Of a stretch of 64,000 nucleotides of DNA, positions 1 to 11,692 are shown one piece after another. Both the position numbers and the translations under genes were made by a program. The notes beneath the pieces are model-generated. The model searched no databases and was not told the origin of the DNA. It worked only from the letters and a program-made list of their open reading frames with translations. The stretch comes from Pilatotrama ljubarskyi. Its lineage: Eukaryota > Basidiomycota > Agaricomycetes > Polyporales > Polyporaceae. Every line of letters begins with the position of its first letter. Within the stretch, counting starts at the first letter, position 1. The DNA is taken from positions 29,709 to 93,708 of the forward strand of contig MU277763.1 in NCBI GenBank assembly GCA_022385805.1. The letters are read 5' to 3'.

Positions 1-305
1 CAGGGGCCCCCTGCGGACAGGGTCGCCGTGCTATGAGAGGCCCCCACGGCCCACGAACCCAGGTACGTGAAGGGGCTCGTGCCATCAAGGTAAGTATGAG
101 GTGTCTGCATAGGCGGAGGGAGGTTTTATACTGTAGCAGGGGAGGGGCGGCGGCGCACGGACCAGGCTGTTTAGGGCTGGTGCCGGCTGGAATCAGGCTT
201 AGCTGCAGCATAGTTTGACGTGTCATTCCACGAGCTGCAGAATCACTAGTGTTCGGATACATTGCCGTAGCTTACTCTGTATGGAACACACGGAAGGCCT
301 ACCGT
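1..305. other. No gene identified at window edge
   Basis: GC-rich sequence with a few GT-rich donor-like sites (around 61 and 90) but no recognisable protein in any frame. It may hold the end or UTR of a gene lying outside the window. Confidence 0.4.
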
Positions 306-390
306 GGCCTGGTGGTCTAGTAGTATGATTCCTTCTTAGGGCTTTAACAGCATTTGGAGGAGGTCCCGGGTTCAATTCCCGGCCAGGCCC
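306..390 (+). tRNA. tRNA-Pro (AGG) with a 13-nt intron
   Basis: A full cloverleaf can be folded by eye. The acceptor stem GGCCTGG (306-312) pairs with CCAGGCC (383-389), followed by discriminator C at 390. The D arm follows directly. The anticodon stem CCTTC (331-335) pairs with GGAGG (356-360), including one G-T wobble. The loop TTAGGG places anticodon AGG at 338-340 with G at position 37. The T arm is CCGGG-TTCAATT-CCCGG. The bases at 342-354 do not fit a 7-nt loop and sit exactly one nucleotide 3' of the anticodon, the canonical place for a eukaryotic tRNA intron, so a 13-nt intron is inferred. Without it the anticodon arm would be unpaired. Confidence 0.93.
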
Positions 391-724
391 TACACATGGG
401 TTGGAATACCACTATTTTTGAATGCTGGCAGTTGAAGAAAAGTACAGAAGTGTTGTCGACTGGTACCGTACATACCCGGAACTATCCTGACATACACGTG
501 CCAATCTCTCAGAGATGTTGGCAGATCTCGGGCACATTTGTGTCTGCGTGACCCACTGAGTCACAGTAACATTGGATTATCAGGTTCACGCTACACAACT
601 TTACAGTAGGACGTCCCTAGACCATGTCGCACCCATCATCGGTAGAGTACAGCGTAGAGTACAATGCTCGATTCATTCTGTCAAGCGACCCCGATTGCGC
701 AAGACGAAACTCCGAACTGTGTCC
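391..724. other. Intergenic, nothing recognised
   Basis: Between the tRNA and the 3' end of the F-box gene. Short open frames only, without family resemblance or splice logic. Confidence 0.6.
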
Positions 725-2253
725 TCAGTGATATCGATAGCTCCTGAGGTGCCAAGCCTCGCACGATATCTGCCCCTCGTCCAGTACCGCCACCCTGTAT
801 CGCTCGCGGGGTCCAATGACGCACACCCGCGCGTGTCGTAGAGAAGGAATGGTCTGGGAGAAACGGCGTAGGTAGTCCTCAGCATTGAAGCCTACCGCTG
901 AGAGCTCCGCGAAGTTCAGCGGATAATTGTCTACCCCGTGGCCGGGCGGAGGAGGACCCCGGCGACAAGCGTATCTCATCATTGACCGGTCCGCGCTTGA
1001 GCGAGGGTCAAGAGAACCTGTATGGACCGTGATCTCGACATTCCGAAGGGGCGAGAGTCCGAGCGACAAGAGCAAGCCGTCCTATAACCTCGCAAGATGA
1101 GATGCCAATACCAAAATGCGGAACCGCGAACGCTCACCATGGCTCTTCCGATGTCGACGTGAGCCTCGTTCTCCTGGAGTCCGACCGTTACAGTGAGAGA
1201 CTCAAGCCGCGAGCTCCCTGCTGCTAAAGCGCCGCAGACGCCACCGGTGGGGAGACTGAGCTGAGTCCCTGAGCAACGGCCGAGCTTGAGTGATTGTGGA
1301 CGAGCATAGCCAAGCATCGTCTCCAGCATGTCGGGGATGACTTCTTCGAGGTCGTGAAGCGTAACGTCATCCACAGGGCACGTTAGGCCCAGAAGGTAGA
1401 GGTCCGAAAGGGATCCAACGAATTGCTGTAAGCCGTTCCAGGTGCGGCGGGCGTTGATCTGCTCGCGAATGTTGAGACGGTGCTGGGCTTCGTAGACCTC
1501 CCTTCGCTCGAGTGCAAAGCGAGTTATGTTGCCCTCCTTACACGAGTAGGAGAGGTGCGTGAGGTTCGGGTATGCGTTGATGAAGGTCATAGTAAGGGGC
1601 ATTCCGGTGCTCTCGAAATCGAGGCGGCGCATCTCGGGGTAGACGAGGTCGGGATCGGGACTTGTCTGGTCATGAGTCCGCAAGCCGCGGGCCTCGATCA
1701 CCTCAAGCGTACCCATCGAATGGGCGAGGAGAACCGCAGGGTGGTGCTCAGGCAAAACGGGTTCGTCGCCGCCGTTCAATACCAATGTGACTCGCACGAG
1801 CCTCGATTGAAGGTTCTGAAGCATCTTGATAGACACCTCGCCGACGTGCCATAGCCGGAGCTCTTGTAGAGATGTGAGCGCCGCAAAGGCTGCGACGAGA
1901 GAGGGACGGGACCCCAGGACGAAGTCGCCCGTCTTTAGACTGAGCGAGCGGAGGTTGACCATTAGAGGAAGGACTTGAGCGAGCTGAAGAGCCGCAGATT
2001 CGGGCAGTTCAGAGAAGGTGAGGTTGAGAGACCGGACGAGCTTGAAACGCCTCTCAGGCTGCACGCGGAGGAATGTAAGAAATTGATGAAGGCATGTCTC
2101 GCTGTGGAGTCGGACGGTGGTGCGAAGAAGCACCCTTGGTCCAGCGTCGTAGAAGTAACGGCAGGTGCGCATGAGGAGGCAGACCTGCTGGTCAGAAGAG
2201 GCCTCTAGGACTGCGAGTAGGATGTCCTGGTTGAGAACGGCTTGTAGTGACAT
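725..2253 (-). CDS. F-box/LRR-like protein of the Agaricomycete type
   Basis: The start at 2253 opens a long exon whose first ~45 residues look like an F-box: hydrophobic L/I positions, then a 'LLMRTCRYFYDAGPRVLL' segment. It is followed by leucine-rich-repeat-like text with repeated L..L.L spacing, as in the large F-box families of wood-decay fungi, where such proteins are thought to be substrate adaptors of SCF ubiquitin ligases. The exon reads through GTGAGC near 1137. Splicing to an acceptor ending TTATAG near 1082 shifts to a frame that carries a typical family tail (FAELSAV...LRRFSQTIPSLRHARV) and stops at 725. The substrate is unknown. The two-exon model is inferred from reading frame and splice sites, and a further small intron in the tail is possible. 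Confidence 0.75.
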
Positions 2254-3197
2254 GTCGTGTGGCTAAACGCGAGATGGCGGGTAATTCGCTCTGGAAACAG
2301 TAGACCCGGTAGGGTGTTAGTAAATGTGCATTTATCATGCGCAGAATCCGGGCCTGAGCAGATCAGTCGCAAGGCTGCCACCCCATCTACGTCGCCTCAC
2401 GGCTAGTCCTGCAAGGGGGTATGTGCGAGGTGTGATATGCTTACCGAGGGAACGGCTGTTGATGCAGTTTTTGCGGCGTGTATTCTTCTTCACCTCGCGG
2501 GGATAAAGAGAGGGTTATACTAGGGTGAATAGACAGCGGAAGAGGCCCGGGAGTGCAAGGAGGAGGAAGGCAAGTCGCAACGACTGAGAGCCGCCCGCAC
2601 TCGCCGTCTCCTCAACACACCCACGTGATCGTTTTAGCCACAAACACTTCGGTGCGGTCTACCGTCGACGAGTGAGGCTGTCTAAGGTCATCAATAATCG
2701 TAGACGACCGGATTAACCCAGCGGAGATAGCTTACTTACAAGAGTGCGATAGCTGTACGCTTCCAGGCACCCAGTGCAGAATACGACATACTCACAACAG
2801 CCCCGCGGACGCCGCGAAACGCGGTCTCCGCACACTGCGAGTAGAATCTTAGAGGCTTCATCGAATAGACTCTGTGCGGCCCCAGCCGCTACTGGACACA
2901 GAAGCAAGGCGAGAGCCCATCGTACGAGGATGTGACCGCACTGGAGCAGCGAGGAAACAGCGAGATACGCGAAGCGATGCACTCAGGAGTTGAAGAGCAC
3001 CACTTGACAGATAACATCGGAGGAGCCTAACACTAATGAGTGAAGCAAGAGGATGCAAGCCAGACAACGTGAAAGGGGAACTCACCGTGGTCGCAACGGG
3101 ATTTTCCCCGTTGCCTCAAGTTCCTGCTACGCAGGCCCTCAGACCCAGGAAGAGCGAACGCGGCTAGATTTGCACGGTCGCACGACGTACAGGCGAG
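2254..3197. other. Intergenic, no gene seen
   Basis: Region between the start of the F-box gene (transcribed leftwards) and the 3' end of PSO2. Short frames near 2713-3085 on the minus strand and 3053-3319 on the plus strand have no family features and no coherent splicing. It presumably holds the F-box promoter and the PSO2 3' UTR. Confidence 0.5.
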
Positions 3198-6013
3198 TCA
3201 CCAATAGTCGTCTGCGCGGTATTCAACAACCTTGGCTCCGCCCCGCTTTTTCCTCTCCGCCTCCCACCGCTCAACCCACTTCGCCATCTTGCCCCGCGAC
3301 GTCTCGCTTCCGACGTTGACCGTCGCGATCATGCGGCCCCAGTCCAGCGACAACGCAAAACAAGTGAGTTCGAAGAACGAGCTGTGCTCCGAATACGGCA
3401 CGCCGTACACTTGGAGCGTGGACGTCGAGTTGCGCGCCGGTTGCAGGTTCGCATGCGTGAAGGTACGGCTTTGCGAGCGCGAAATAACGGTGGATATGGA
3501 TGGCAGTGTGTCGCTGCCGTTCGGCTGCGTGAAGCTACGGGGAAGCCCGTATCGTGAGCACGACGCCTCTGGATAGACGAAGATCGCACTCACGTCCATC
3601 CGGTCGGTCGGAATCCGATGACCTTGCTGTACTGCCCTTCCCAACGCTCTACGTACTGCTTCAGCCTGTCTGAGGCAATAACACCGAGCGGGACAAGGTG
3701 TACACCGCCCGCCGTTGGATCGTTGGTGAGCAGAGCATCTAGCTCTGGGTCGTTTTCGCATCGAAGGATACCCGCCTTCCGCGAGTCGCAGTACACCTTC
3801 GTATTCAAGGCCTTGGCAATCGCTACCCATTCGTGAGATCCGATGGTATCCATCCGAAGCGTGTAGGAGCTACTTACCCTTCACGATGCGCTCCTTCCCT
3901 ATAGAGTATGTCCTGGCAAACCGGATTAGAATGCGTGGCACAGACATACGAGGGGTGAGGCGTACCCCACTACGACGAGCACTTTGCCAGGAGAAGGAGT
4001 AGCCTTCTCCTTGCCCTTGTCTCCTTTATCTTGCCGGGTGAACCATCCAGCCATCGTGCGAGGCTTCTTGCCTTCTTCTACCTCCTCAACAGCCTGTCCC
4101 TGCACTAGTCGCTTGGCCAACTCGGCACATGCTGAGATGACGAGAGGCTGTGGTGGGAAACAGTACTGGAGTTCCGGATTTCAATACACATTGAGCGAGG
4201 ACGACTGATGGATGAACGTTACCTTAGGGTCTAGATACGTTGTGTCAAGGTAGACATGGTCAATGTGCTTGCCCCTGATCGCCGGATGGAGGACGTGCTG
4301 CGGACTCGCTCGAAAGTCTCCACAGTGCAAGTACCGGAACACCTTGGCGGAACCAACGAACGGTGACTTGTATGCGCTGTCACCAGCATTCACGGTCTGC
4401 TTACCCTCAAAGAGGAATAAACAAGATCCAGGACCTTCAAATACGAGCATCAGTATGGATTAGTGTTGTGAAGGACGCGAACCGCTCACAATGGTTCGCT
4501 TCGATCAACGTGACCTTCACACCGCCCGTGTTGGGAATAGTCGTAGGTACATCCATGGGTAATGGATGCACCCATTTCGGGTCGACCCCGAGCATGTGTA
4601 TGATCAGGTTGGCGGTGCCCTGTGAACAATAGATAGGGCCGCTCTTCCAGTTGCCTGACAGATTCGTGTAGTGGTCCGAATGCGCGTGCCTGGGAACAGG
4701 ATGGGCTCAACGTGATTACCATCTGTAATGTAGCAGCAACGCACGTCAAGAAATATGCCGTGACATTCGGTATCGTTCCGTAGCGGAATGCATCCACCGC
4801 GATCGGCATCCCCTGCAAGACCTTGTAGAACGGCGCTTTCCGTCGTCCACCATTGGCCTTCGTCGGGCGGAAGTTACGATCTTCGACAGCAGAAGCTTCC
4901 TTCCAGGCGTCGTTCTCCTTGTAGGAGGCCATCAGCATGGAGAAAACGTTGCCTTCGCCGCTCTCCTGCTTCACTGCTACTTTTGTCTCATCGTTCTCCG
5001 CAGGCCGAGGTGGGGGTAAAGCTGAGAGGGGCCGTAGAGCTTTTGAGCTTGATGCACCGCACGGTGCCGGAGTTGATGGGGTTGGGTCAGGTAGAGTGTC
5101 AATGCATCGGTCCACATGGTCGTGAATTTGCTAGGGGGTGCGTTAAGCATGCGTGTTGCCGTCGTATAAGAAGCGTGCGCACCAACGTGGACATCCCGAT
5201 GAGCTGTTTCTCGCATATGGGGCAGCTCTCTACAGGATCGCCGCCGGAATCTCTTCGCTCGTCTTCGTCCAGCGTCAAGTCGATGTCGACTTCTTCATAT
5301 TCTTCCGTTTTGACTTGCGTCTCCACATCAACGAACTCCAGCTCATCGTCGCCCATGTCCCAGTCCGGGCCTTCGAGGAGACCACTGTCACCTGCGTCCA
5401 TGGCTGAATCCGGCTTCTCCAGCTCAGGGACAAGCTTGCTATCCTGCCGTCCGTCATGGGAACAATCCCGCAGGGAAGACGACTGGCACTCGGGAGGTAC
5501 AGGCTCACCCTCGACACCTCTCGAGACAAGCAAGGCCGGAAAGCCGAAGAGCGATGACTCCTGGGCGTTCTCCGCAGACACACTCGACGAGGAGACGCAT
5601 GGCACCACATCTCGACGCCCTTCGACAGGCTCGCACTTGATATTAGGGCCTTCAGCGAGGAGACTAGTGTTGGTAGATCCTTTGAAGCAGTTTGCGGGCG
5701 CACTGATGCCTTCTAGGATGGAAGGAGTAGCATCTGTTCGCGGTGATACTTCTACACCGCTACTGAGGCAGGGGTGCAGAGGCCTGGCAGTAGGGCGAGG
5801 AGCAGGTACACGGACAACGTCGTCTTCGTCGGATTCGATGACTATGATGTCTTCTGGCCGTACAGCGAGGTTTGTGGATATTGTCCGCTTGTGGGCCGCA
5901 ACCTCCTTAACTTTGGCTTTCTTTGCTTCTGGTGGACCGGACCCTGCGTGGCCCTTACCGAAAAAGTCGAGCAGCGTGGACGACTGAGGAATTTGTTTGC
6001 GTTTCTTCGCCAT
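3198..6013 (-). CDS. PSO2: DNA interstrand cross-link repair nuclease Pso2/SNM1 (DCLRE1 family)
   Basis: A metallo-beta-lactamase/beta-CASP 5' exonuclease that processes interstrand cross-links in the nucleus. The start at 6013 gives a basic N terminus with a PIP-box-like 'SSTLLDFF', then a long acidic disordered region. A UBZ4-type ubiquitin-binding zinc finger begins with CPIC (5213-5224) and is completed across an intron by HVDRC. The metal-binding motif HAHSDH is at 4671-4688, created by splicing FLT to HAHSDHYTNL. Further family blocks follow in order: NHCPGSCLFLFEG, RYLHCGDFRASP, HIDHVYLDTTYLDPK, TYSIGKERIVK, ALNTKVYCDSRK and VIGFRPTGWT. The protein ends with a basic segment and stop at 3198. 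At least eight exons with canonical introns; all catalytic motifs are intact. It lies head-to-tail with eS4. The nearest relatives are Artemis and CPSF73, but the UBZ finger and HCPGS motif fit SNM1/Pso2. Confidence 0.93.
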
Positions 6014-6575
6014 TTAGACAGGACTCCTTTAAGGGGGCTGTTCGTCGGTTGAGGTAGCAACAAGAGTGTATCTCATATTGTAAAGAACTGCATAGTTATC
6101 AGAGCCAGTAGATGAGAGTGAGCGGAGCTTTACGGAAAGTCGGAGGGAGTCAAACTTGCGCTACAATGAATTACGTAAGAGCGCACTACTTGTGCATGAT
6201 CCGGGTCGAACCTCACAACGCGGTCGAATCGTGTGCACTGTGGCACTCAAGGCAATGATTATATTGTAGGTATCGGCATTACGCAACGGCGCCGACAACG
6301 CGACTGGTAGTCTCACCATGCGCTGCGTTGTCGGACTTCAAGTTCACGCATGCTCCGTCGATACAAGTGATTACCGGTGTGAATCCAGAACCCCACATGA
6401 AGCATCGATGTACCACAGCAGCAATACGACCCTCTGACGCGTCCATCCGGTATGGCTCTACATGGACCATGCATGCAAGATTTTGGCGGCGTACTAGTGG
6501 CATACAAAGGAAGGCATAGGCATGCGTGGGCGTGGTGGTAAGCGTGAACATAGCAGCAATACGATACAGACCCGT
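6014..6575. other. Intergenic: PSO2 promoter and eS4 3' UTR
   Basis: A 90-codon minus frame at 6279-6551 shows no family signature and overlaps the expected eS4 3' UTR. No other feature seen. Confidence 0.6.
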
Positions 6576-7740
6576 TTATTGCTCGGCAGCACGTCTCCTC
6601 CGGACATCACGCTCCTCCGCGATGGTGAGCTTGAGACCCTTGCCCTTCGGCAGGGAAACCCAGGACTTGGTGCCCTCGCCAATGACGAAGATGTTGGAGA
6701 TCCTGGGGATGGGATGAGTACCGAACGAAAACGAGCGACGAGTCAAGCATACCGCGTGGCGAACGTCCGGTCAAGAGAGTCCTTCACGTGGACAATGTCG
6801 AAGCCACCAACGTGCTTCTCACGGTGCACAATGACACCGCAACGACCCCTGTTACGACCACCGGTGATGAAGACAAGGTTGCCGGTATCGAACTTGACAA
6901 AGTCGGTGATCTTGCCCTGCTCAATATCGAAGCGGACAGTGTCGTTGACCTTGATCAGAGGGTCGGGGTAACGGATCGTGCGGCCGTCGTGGGTGACAAT
7001 GTAAGGAACGCCCTTGTTTCCGATCGCCATCTTGCGGACCTTGAGGAGCTTGTAGGTCGCTTCCTCAGGCGTGATGCGGTGGATCGTGAAACGGCCCTTG
7101 ACATCGTAGAGGAGACGGAAGTGCTCGCCCGACTTCTCAATGGAGATGACATCTGTGACAAAACCAACATTAGTTCTGCCCAAAAAGCCTGTATAACTAA
7201 GAGACTGACCCATGAAGCCCGCGGGGAAGGTGGGGTCGGTCCTGACCTTGCCGTCGACCTTGATCAAACGCTGCGCGACAATAGCAGTAACCTCGTTGCC
7301 GGTCAAAGCATACTTCAGCCTGTTACGAAGGAAGATGGTGAGGGGGAGGGATTCGCGGAGCTTGTGGGGACCGGGGGAGGGACGGGGGGCCTAGCAAAAG
7401 AACGCGATGCCTTTGAGAGGATGGTACATTGAGATATCAAGCGGTACGCACGTAGGTGCCGCTAAGCTTGTCCAGCATCCATGAGGATGGCGCAGCGAGA
7501 CGCTTCAGGTGCTTTTTAGGTCCACGGGCCTAGAAAACCAAGCAGAAAGGCAGTCAGCATATCTGAGTAGAGCGTAGAGTCGCCAGAGCCCGTCGATGAG
7601 AATCGAGTGTCGTCGCAGAGGTGCCAGGTACATCCGAAGACTGAGAGCAGCATCCACCCCTCCGACGCCGTTGAATGGCTCCATTCCACCACGAGTTCTC
7701 CGCAGACGGTTCTGACGACGAGCAGCAGCATACTGACCAT
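6576..7740 (-). CDS. RPS4: 40S ribosomal protein eS4
   Basis: Small-subunit ribosomal protein with S4 RNA-binding, central and KOW domains. Five coding exons can be read: the ATG alone (7738-7740), 7529-7452 ([17 protein letters not shown]...), 7390-7210, 7152-6753, and a last exon with [18 protein letters not shown] and a basic end ...RRRRAAEQ, with TAA at 6576-6578. The ATG is directly followed by donor GTCAGT and the next exon begins with Ala-Arg-Gly-Pro, so the start codon is its own coding exon. The 57-nt intron at 7209-7153 interrupts the Asp of [11 protein letters not shown]. The length is normal for eS4. The gene is divergent from TFIP11, with 287 bp between start codons, suggesting a shared promoter. 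Confidence 0.97.
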
Positions 7741-8027
7741 GTTGGAAGTCTTGAGGGCTTGACGTTGGCGACGGCGGCGGCCTCGTTTGCTGGTACAGGC
7801 GTTCCAAAACTTCGATAGCGTTCAGGTCTTCGGAGTCGTCCGGGCGCCCATCAATCGGAGTTTGTCTGAGTTAGGAAGGTTCCCCAGCGCCTCTTTGCCC
7901 AGCTTGCTGACAAATCAGGCTCGCGTGGCTCATGTGCGCAGTGACTTCACATCTCGCGTCCGCATTGAGGCGCTCAACCTGGTTACTTGCGACTCACTTG
8001 CACCTCCTCACTCTACGCTCGTTTGGT
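7741..8027. promoter_or_regulatory. Bidirectional promoter region, eS4 / TFIP11
   Basis: 287 bp separate the ATGs of two divergently transcribed housekeeping genes. No strong TATA box is visible. The TFIP11 frame is open upstream to 7932, but the family N terminus (MARRKRQLLEDDDD) starts at 8028. Confidence 0.6.
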
Positions 8028-11000
8028 ATGGCGCGGCGGAAACGCCAGCTCCTCGAAGACGATGACGACTCTTCTCCCGTCTCTGACGTCGATGACACCA
8101 TAGACTTCGACGATAATGATCCCGACGCACGAGCTGAACGCGAGCTGTTCGAGAATCCGTACAAGAGGAAGCGGAGACGCAAGAACGGGAAGGAGGACGC
8201 CATCTACGGAATCTTTGGGAGCGACGACGAGGACGCTGCTCCGGAGAGACCGCGCGGAAAGACTCGGACGAAAGCCCCTGCGTTCGTTTCTGGAGGCGCG
8301 AAGGTCACCCTGGAGGAGGACGTGCCCATGGAGGAGCAGCACTCGTCTGCCGGCGAGCATGACAGCGCAGACGATGGTGGAGACGACGCATCTGACTCTA
8401 CGGATGCAGAGCCATCGAAGCCTGCATCTCCACGAGTCCGCGAGGAAGAGGACGAAGAAGAGGAGAGTAGGCCGCGGTTCGGTGGCTTAGGCCTGGGAGC
8501 GGGCAAGGGAGGAATAGGCTCGTCCAAGGCCGGCATAGGCCGCACTTCTGGGTCGATGTCTTTCCAACGGGGTGGCATCGGATCTGCAAAACCAGCTCCC
8601 CCGGAGTCCTCTGCATCTGCATCGCCCGCGCCCGCCATCGCGGAGGACTTCCCGACCGCATTTGGTGCCCCACGCCCACAAAGGTCATTCGTGCGCAAAG
8701 CAGACACCAGTGCCGGCACCTCGCGCTCCGCTACGCCGCTCACTGCCGCCGAACGTCAGCACTTCAGCAAGATCTCGGGTACGTTCGGCGCACGAATGCT
8801 CGAGAAGATGGGCTGGCAGGCGGGCTTGGGTCTCGGCGCTACAGGAGAAGGCATTGTGACTCCGGTGGAGAGCAAGCTGCGTCCGAAAGGTATGGGTCTC
8901 GCCTTTAAGGGCTTCAAAGAGAAAACCGAGCAGTCCAAGGCCGAGGCGAGGCGGCGGGGCGAAATTGTCAGTGACGACGAGGAAGACTCGAAGGCCACAG
9001 CGCGGAAGGCACGCAAGGCTGCTAAGGCGCACACGGAGAAGACTGACGCGTGGAAGAAGCCTAAGCGGACAAAGACCAAGGTTGAGCACAAGACGTACGA
9101 GGAGATCATCGCTGAAGCCGGTCAAGAAGCTCCTCAAGCGGGCCTTGGACAAATCATCGATGCGACCGGGGCAACGGTTAGTAGTCCTCATACCGTCCCT
9201 AGTGAGTTGTTGCTGATTCAAATGACAGCTTCGAGAGGTGTCTTCGTTAGCCGACGTCTCGATGGCGTCTTGGACCCCAACAACGGATCCAATGCGGCTT
9301 CCGGAAATCCGGCACAACCTCCGTCTCATCACGGAGTCATGTAGAACGGACCTGGATGGCCTTGCCCGCGAAGCTCGTGCTCTCGAGGAGCGCAAGAAGT
9401 GGATACGTGCCGAGGACGAGAGGCTACGGAAGCAAGTGGACGAAGAGGCAGAACGTAAGTGATTTCGCTAAACCCCGCCTGCTCTACACTGACAATACTC
9501 CCAGTCATCGCGCGCTTGCAGCGAGTAAACATCGTCGTAGACGAAATCAGTACCCAATCTCGGGAGGCGGCGTCTACGTACGAGGCTTCCCTCGATCCCT
9601 TCACGGCTAGCTTCGACAAGCTCCTGGGTCAGTTTGACCAGGAGTTCGACCGCTATCGGCTGGACGAGGTGGTGGTCGCAGCGATTGCGCCTGTGGTAAG
9701 TGACGCTCTCTGGATGCCTATGAGCTCGTACTTACTGTCGGATGCAGGTCCGCCGAATGCTAGCCAACTGGCAACCGCTTGAGGATCCCACAGCGTTTAC
9801 CGCCAACTTCCGCTCGTGGCGTCGAGCCCTCAAGATGGCTGCCCCTGAAGAAAGACTACCGAACCAAGTGCAAGTATACGGCAACAGCACGGCTGTATCA
9901 TCTTCAGCAGTGCAGTAAGTATTCTCGTCCATCGTCTATTCGCTGGAAGCCATCGACTGACGACCGGCTGCAGGGAGAAGCCAATGACGCCGTACGAGAG
10001 CCTTCTGTGGAACACTTGGCTCCCCCGCATCCGCTCAACGTTGAATAACGACTGGGCACCCGAAGATCCACTTCCCGCTGTTCGCCTCTACGAGGCTTGG
10101 TCGCCCTTCCTCCCGCCATTCATTCGCGACAACTTCTTCGATCAGCTCGTACTGCCGAAGGTCCACAAAGCTGTAGGAGATTGGAGCCCGCGGAAGAGCA
10201 AGGTGTCTCTGCAGAAGCTCGTGTTCCCTTGGCTACCACACGTAGGCCTTCGCCTGGAGGATGTACTAGGAGACGCCAGGCGCAAGGTGAAGAGTGTCCT
10301 CCGAGCTTGGACCGTCTCCGACGCAATTCCAGAAGATCTGGGTGCCTGGAGAGAAGTGAGTGGTCTTTGACTTGTTTCATTTGTAGTGGCTTTCTGACGC
10401 GTTTGGTAGGTCTTCGACGTCGGAGATTGGGACACGATGCTGCTGAAGTACGTCGTCCCGAAGCTTGGCTCCAGGCTGCGGGACGATTTCCGTGTCAATC
10501 CTCGACAGCAAGACATGCAGCCGCTCCAGGACGTGATGCTCTGGGAGGAGCTCCTTCGCCCATCCATTCTTTCGCAGATCCTCGAGACCGAGTTCTTCCC
10601 GAAGTGGCTCGACGTGCTGCACATCTGGCTCATCCAGCCCAACCCCAGTTTCGAGGAGGTTTCGCGATGGTACTCGTTCTGGAAGGGCACCTTCTCCGAG
10701 AACCTGCAGAACATGCCAGGTGTCGCGCAGGGTTTTACGCGTGGCTTGCAGATGATGAACAAGGCTATTGAGCTGGGCCCCGAGGCACCGACACGTCTTC
10801 CCCGTCCTGACCATCGCCTGTCCACACCTACTGCAGCTACACCTACGGCGAAACCGAAGGAGAAGCCTCGTCCGGCGCGGACTCAAGAAATCACGTTCCG
10901 GTCCATTGTTGAGGACTATGCGGCGTCGCACAACTTGCTATTCATACCCACCGGTCGCGCGGACGAGCGATCGCGTATGCCGTTGTACCGAGTCTCGCAA

Positions 11001-11138
11001 AGCGCCGACGGGAAGGGTGGAATCCTGGTGTATATTCTGGACGATGCGGTCTGGGCTTCAGACGGCGGGGAGTACCGCGCGATCACTCTGGAGAATATGG
11101 TGCTGAGGGCTACGAAAGCGGACAGCCGTGCTGGGTAG
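8028..11138 (+). CDS. TFIP11: G-patch spliceosome-disassembly factor, TFIP11/STIP/Ntr1 family
   Basis: Nuclear protein whose yeast counterpart Ntr1/Spp382 activates the DEAH helicase Prp43 through its G-patch to release lariat introns. The first exon starts with a TIP_N-type acidic region (DDDDSSPVSDVDDTIDFDD, then 'ELFENPYKRKRRRK'). A glycine-rich, low-complexity stretch follows. The G-patch lies at about residues 252-295, with GARMLEKMGWQAGLGLG and the later KGMGLAF block. The remaining exons encode the GCFC-type helical domain (e.g. 'PWLPHVGLRLEDVLGDA', 'MLLKYVVPKLGSRL', 'WLDVLHIWLIQPNPSFEE'). Introns near 9178, 9457, 9697, 9915 and 10355 have canonical ends and restore frame each time. 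Stop TAG at 11136-11138. About 840 residues, normal for the family. Confidence 0.94.
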
Positions 11139-11692
11139 CTGAGACTGTAGAGTGTGTACGACTTGTTTGTAATGCTGCAACGTCACTGGGATTTCGTGCT
11201 TCATTCTTTCCGCCTCCTCATCTGCATCATTCTGCCTTCTTCAACGCACATAACAACGGGAAGGTCACGACTCAGGAGCTACGAGCGTCGAGGTGGCTGC
11301 GAATGCAGCGATCCCACATACGGAAGTGACTCCGAAGTGGTGCGGCGCGGTGTCCGGGGAGATACTGCCTTGCGGGTACAGCACCATCTTCGCGTTCTGC
11401 ACGCGCCCTCGACAACCATGGCTGTCTGTAAACCGACAATCCAGCGTATGAGTGGTTTTTCGTGTCGCCTGGTCAGCTTCTCCGTATCTGTGGCAAGTTT
11501 GAGCAAGACCTTTACTCAGACAGGTCGGGTGCCGAGAGACGCCGCTGAGTAATTCGAGCGGCGACGGAAAGACTTGGGTCCGCGGACAAGGGCGTGTGGC
11601 AACAGAGCCGTGAGCGTCGACCACACTCTTGCTTGCACAACCTCCTTCGATAGCCTACTTCCAGGGGATCGATGGCCGGCTGCACGCTCTAA
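11139..11692. other. Intergenic: TFIP11 3' UTR and HECT-ligase promoter
   Basis: Open frames on both strands (11154-11552 +, 11265-11624 -) have no recognisable domains. No TATA element or repeat seen. Confidence 0.6.

Noticed and set aside
6279..6551. 90-codon minus frame downstream of eS4
   Set aside because: Lies in the expected eS4 3' UTR and shows no conserved motif.
7153..7209. Extra peptide inside eS4 ([17 protein letters not shown]...)
   Set aside because: It is an unspliced 57-nt intron with GTCAGT and CACAG ends; removing it restores the conserved [11 protein letters not shown].
8204..8743. 179-codon antisense frame inside TFIP11
   Set aside because: Shadow of an acidic, Ser-rich coding exon; low-complexity exons readily open the complementary strand.
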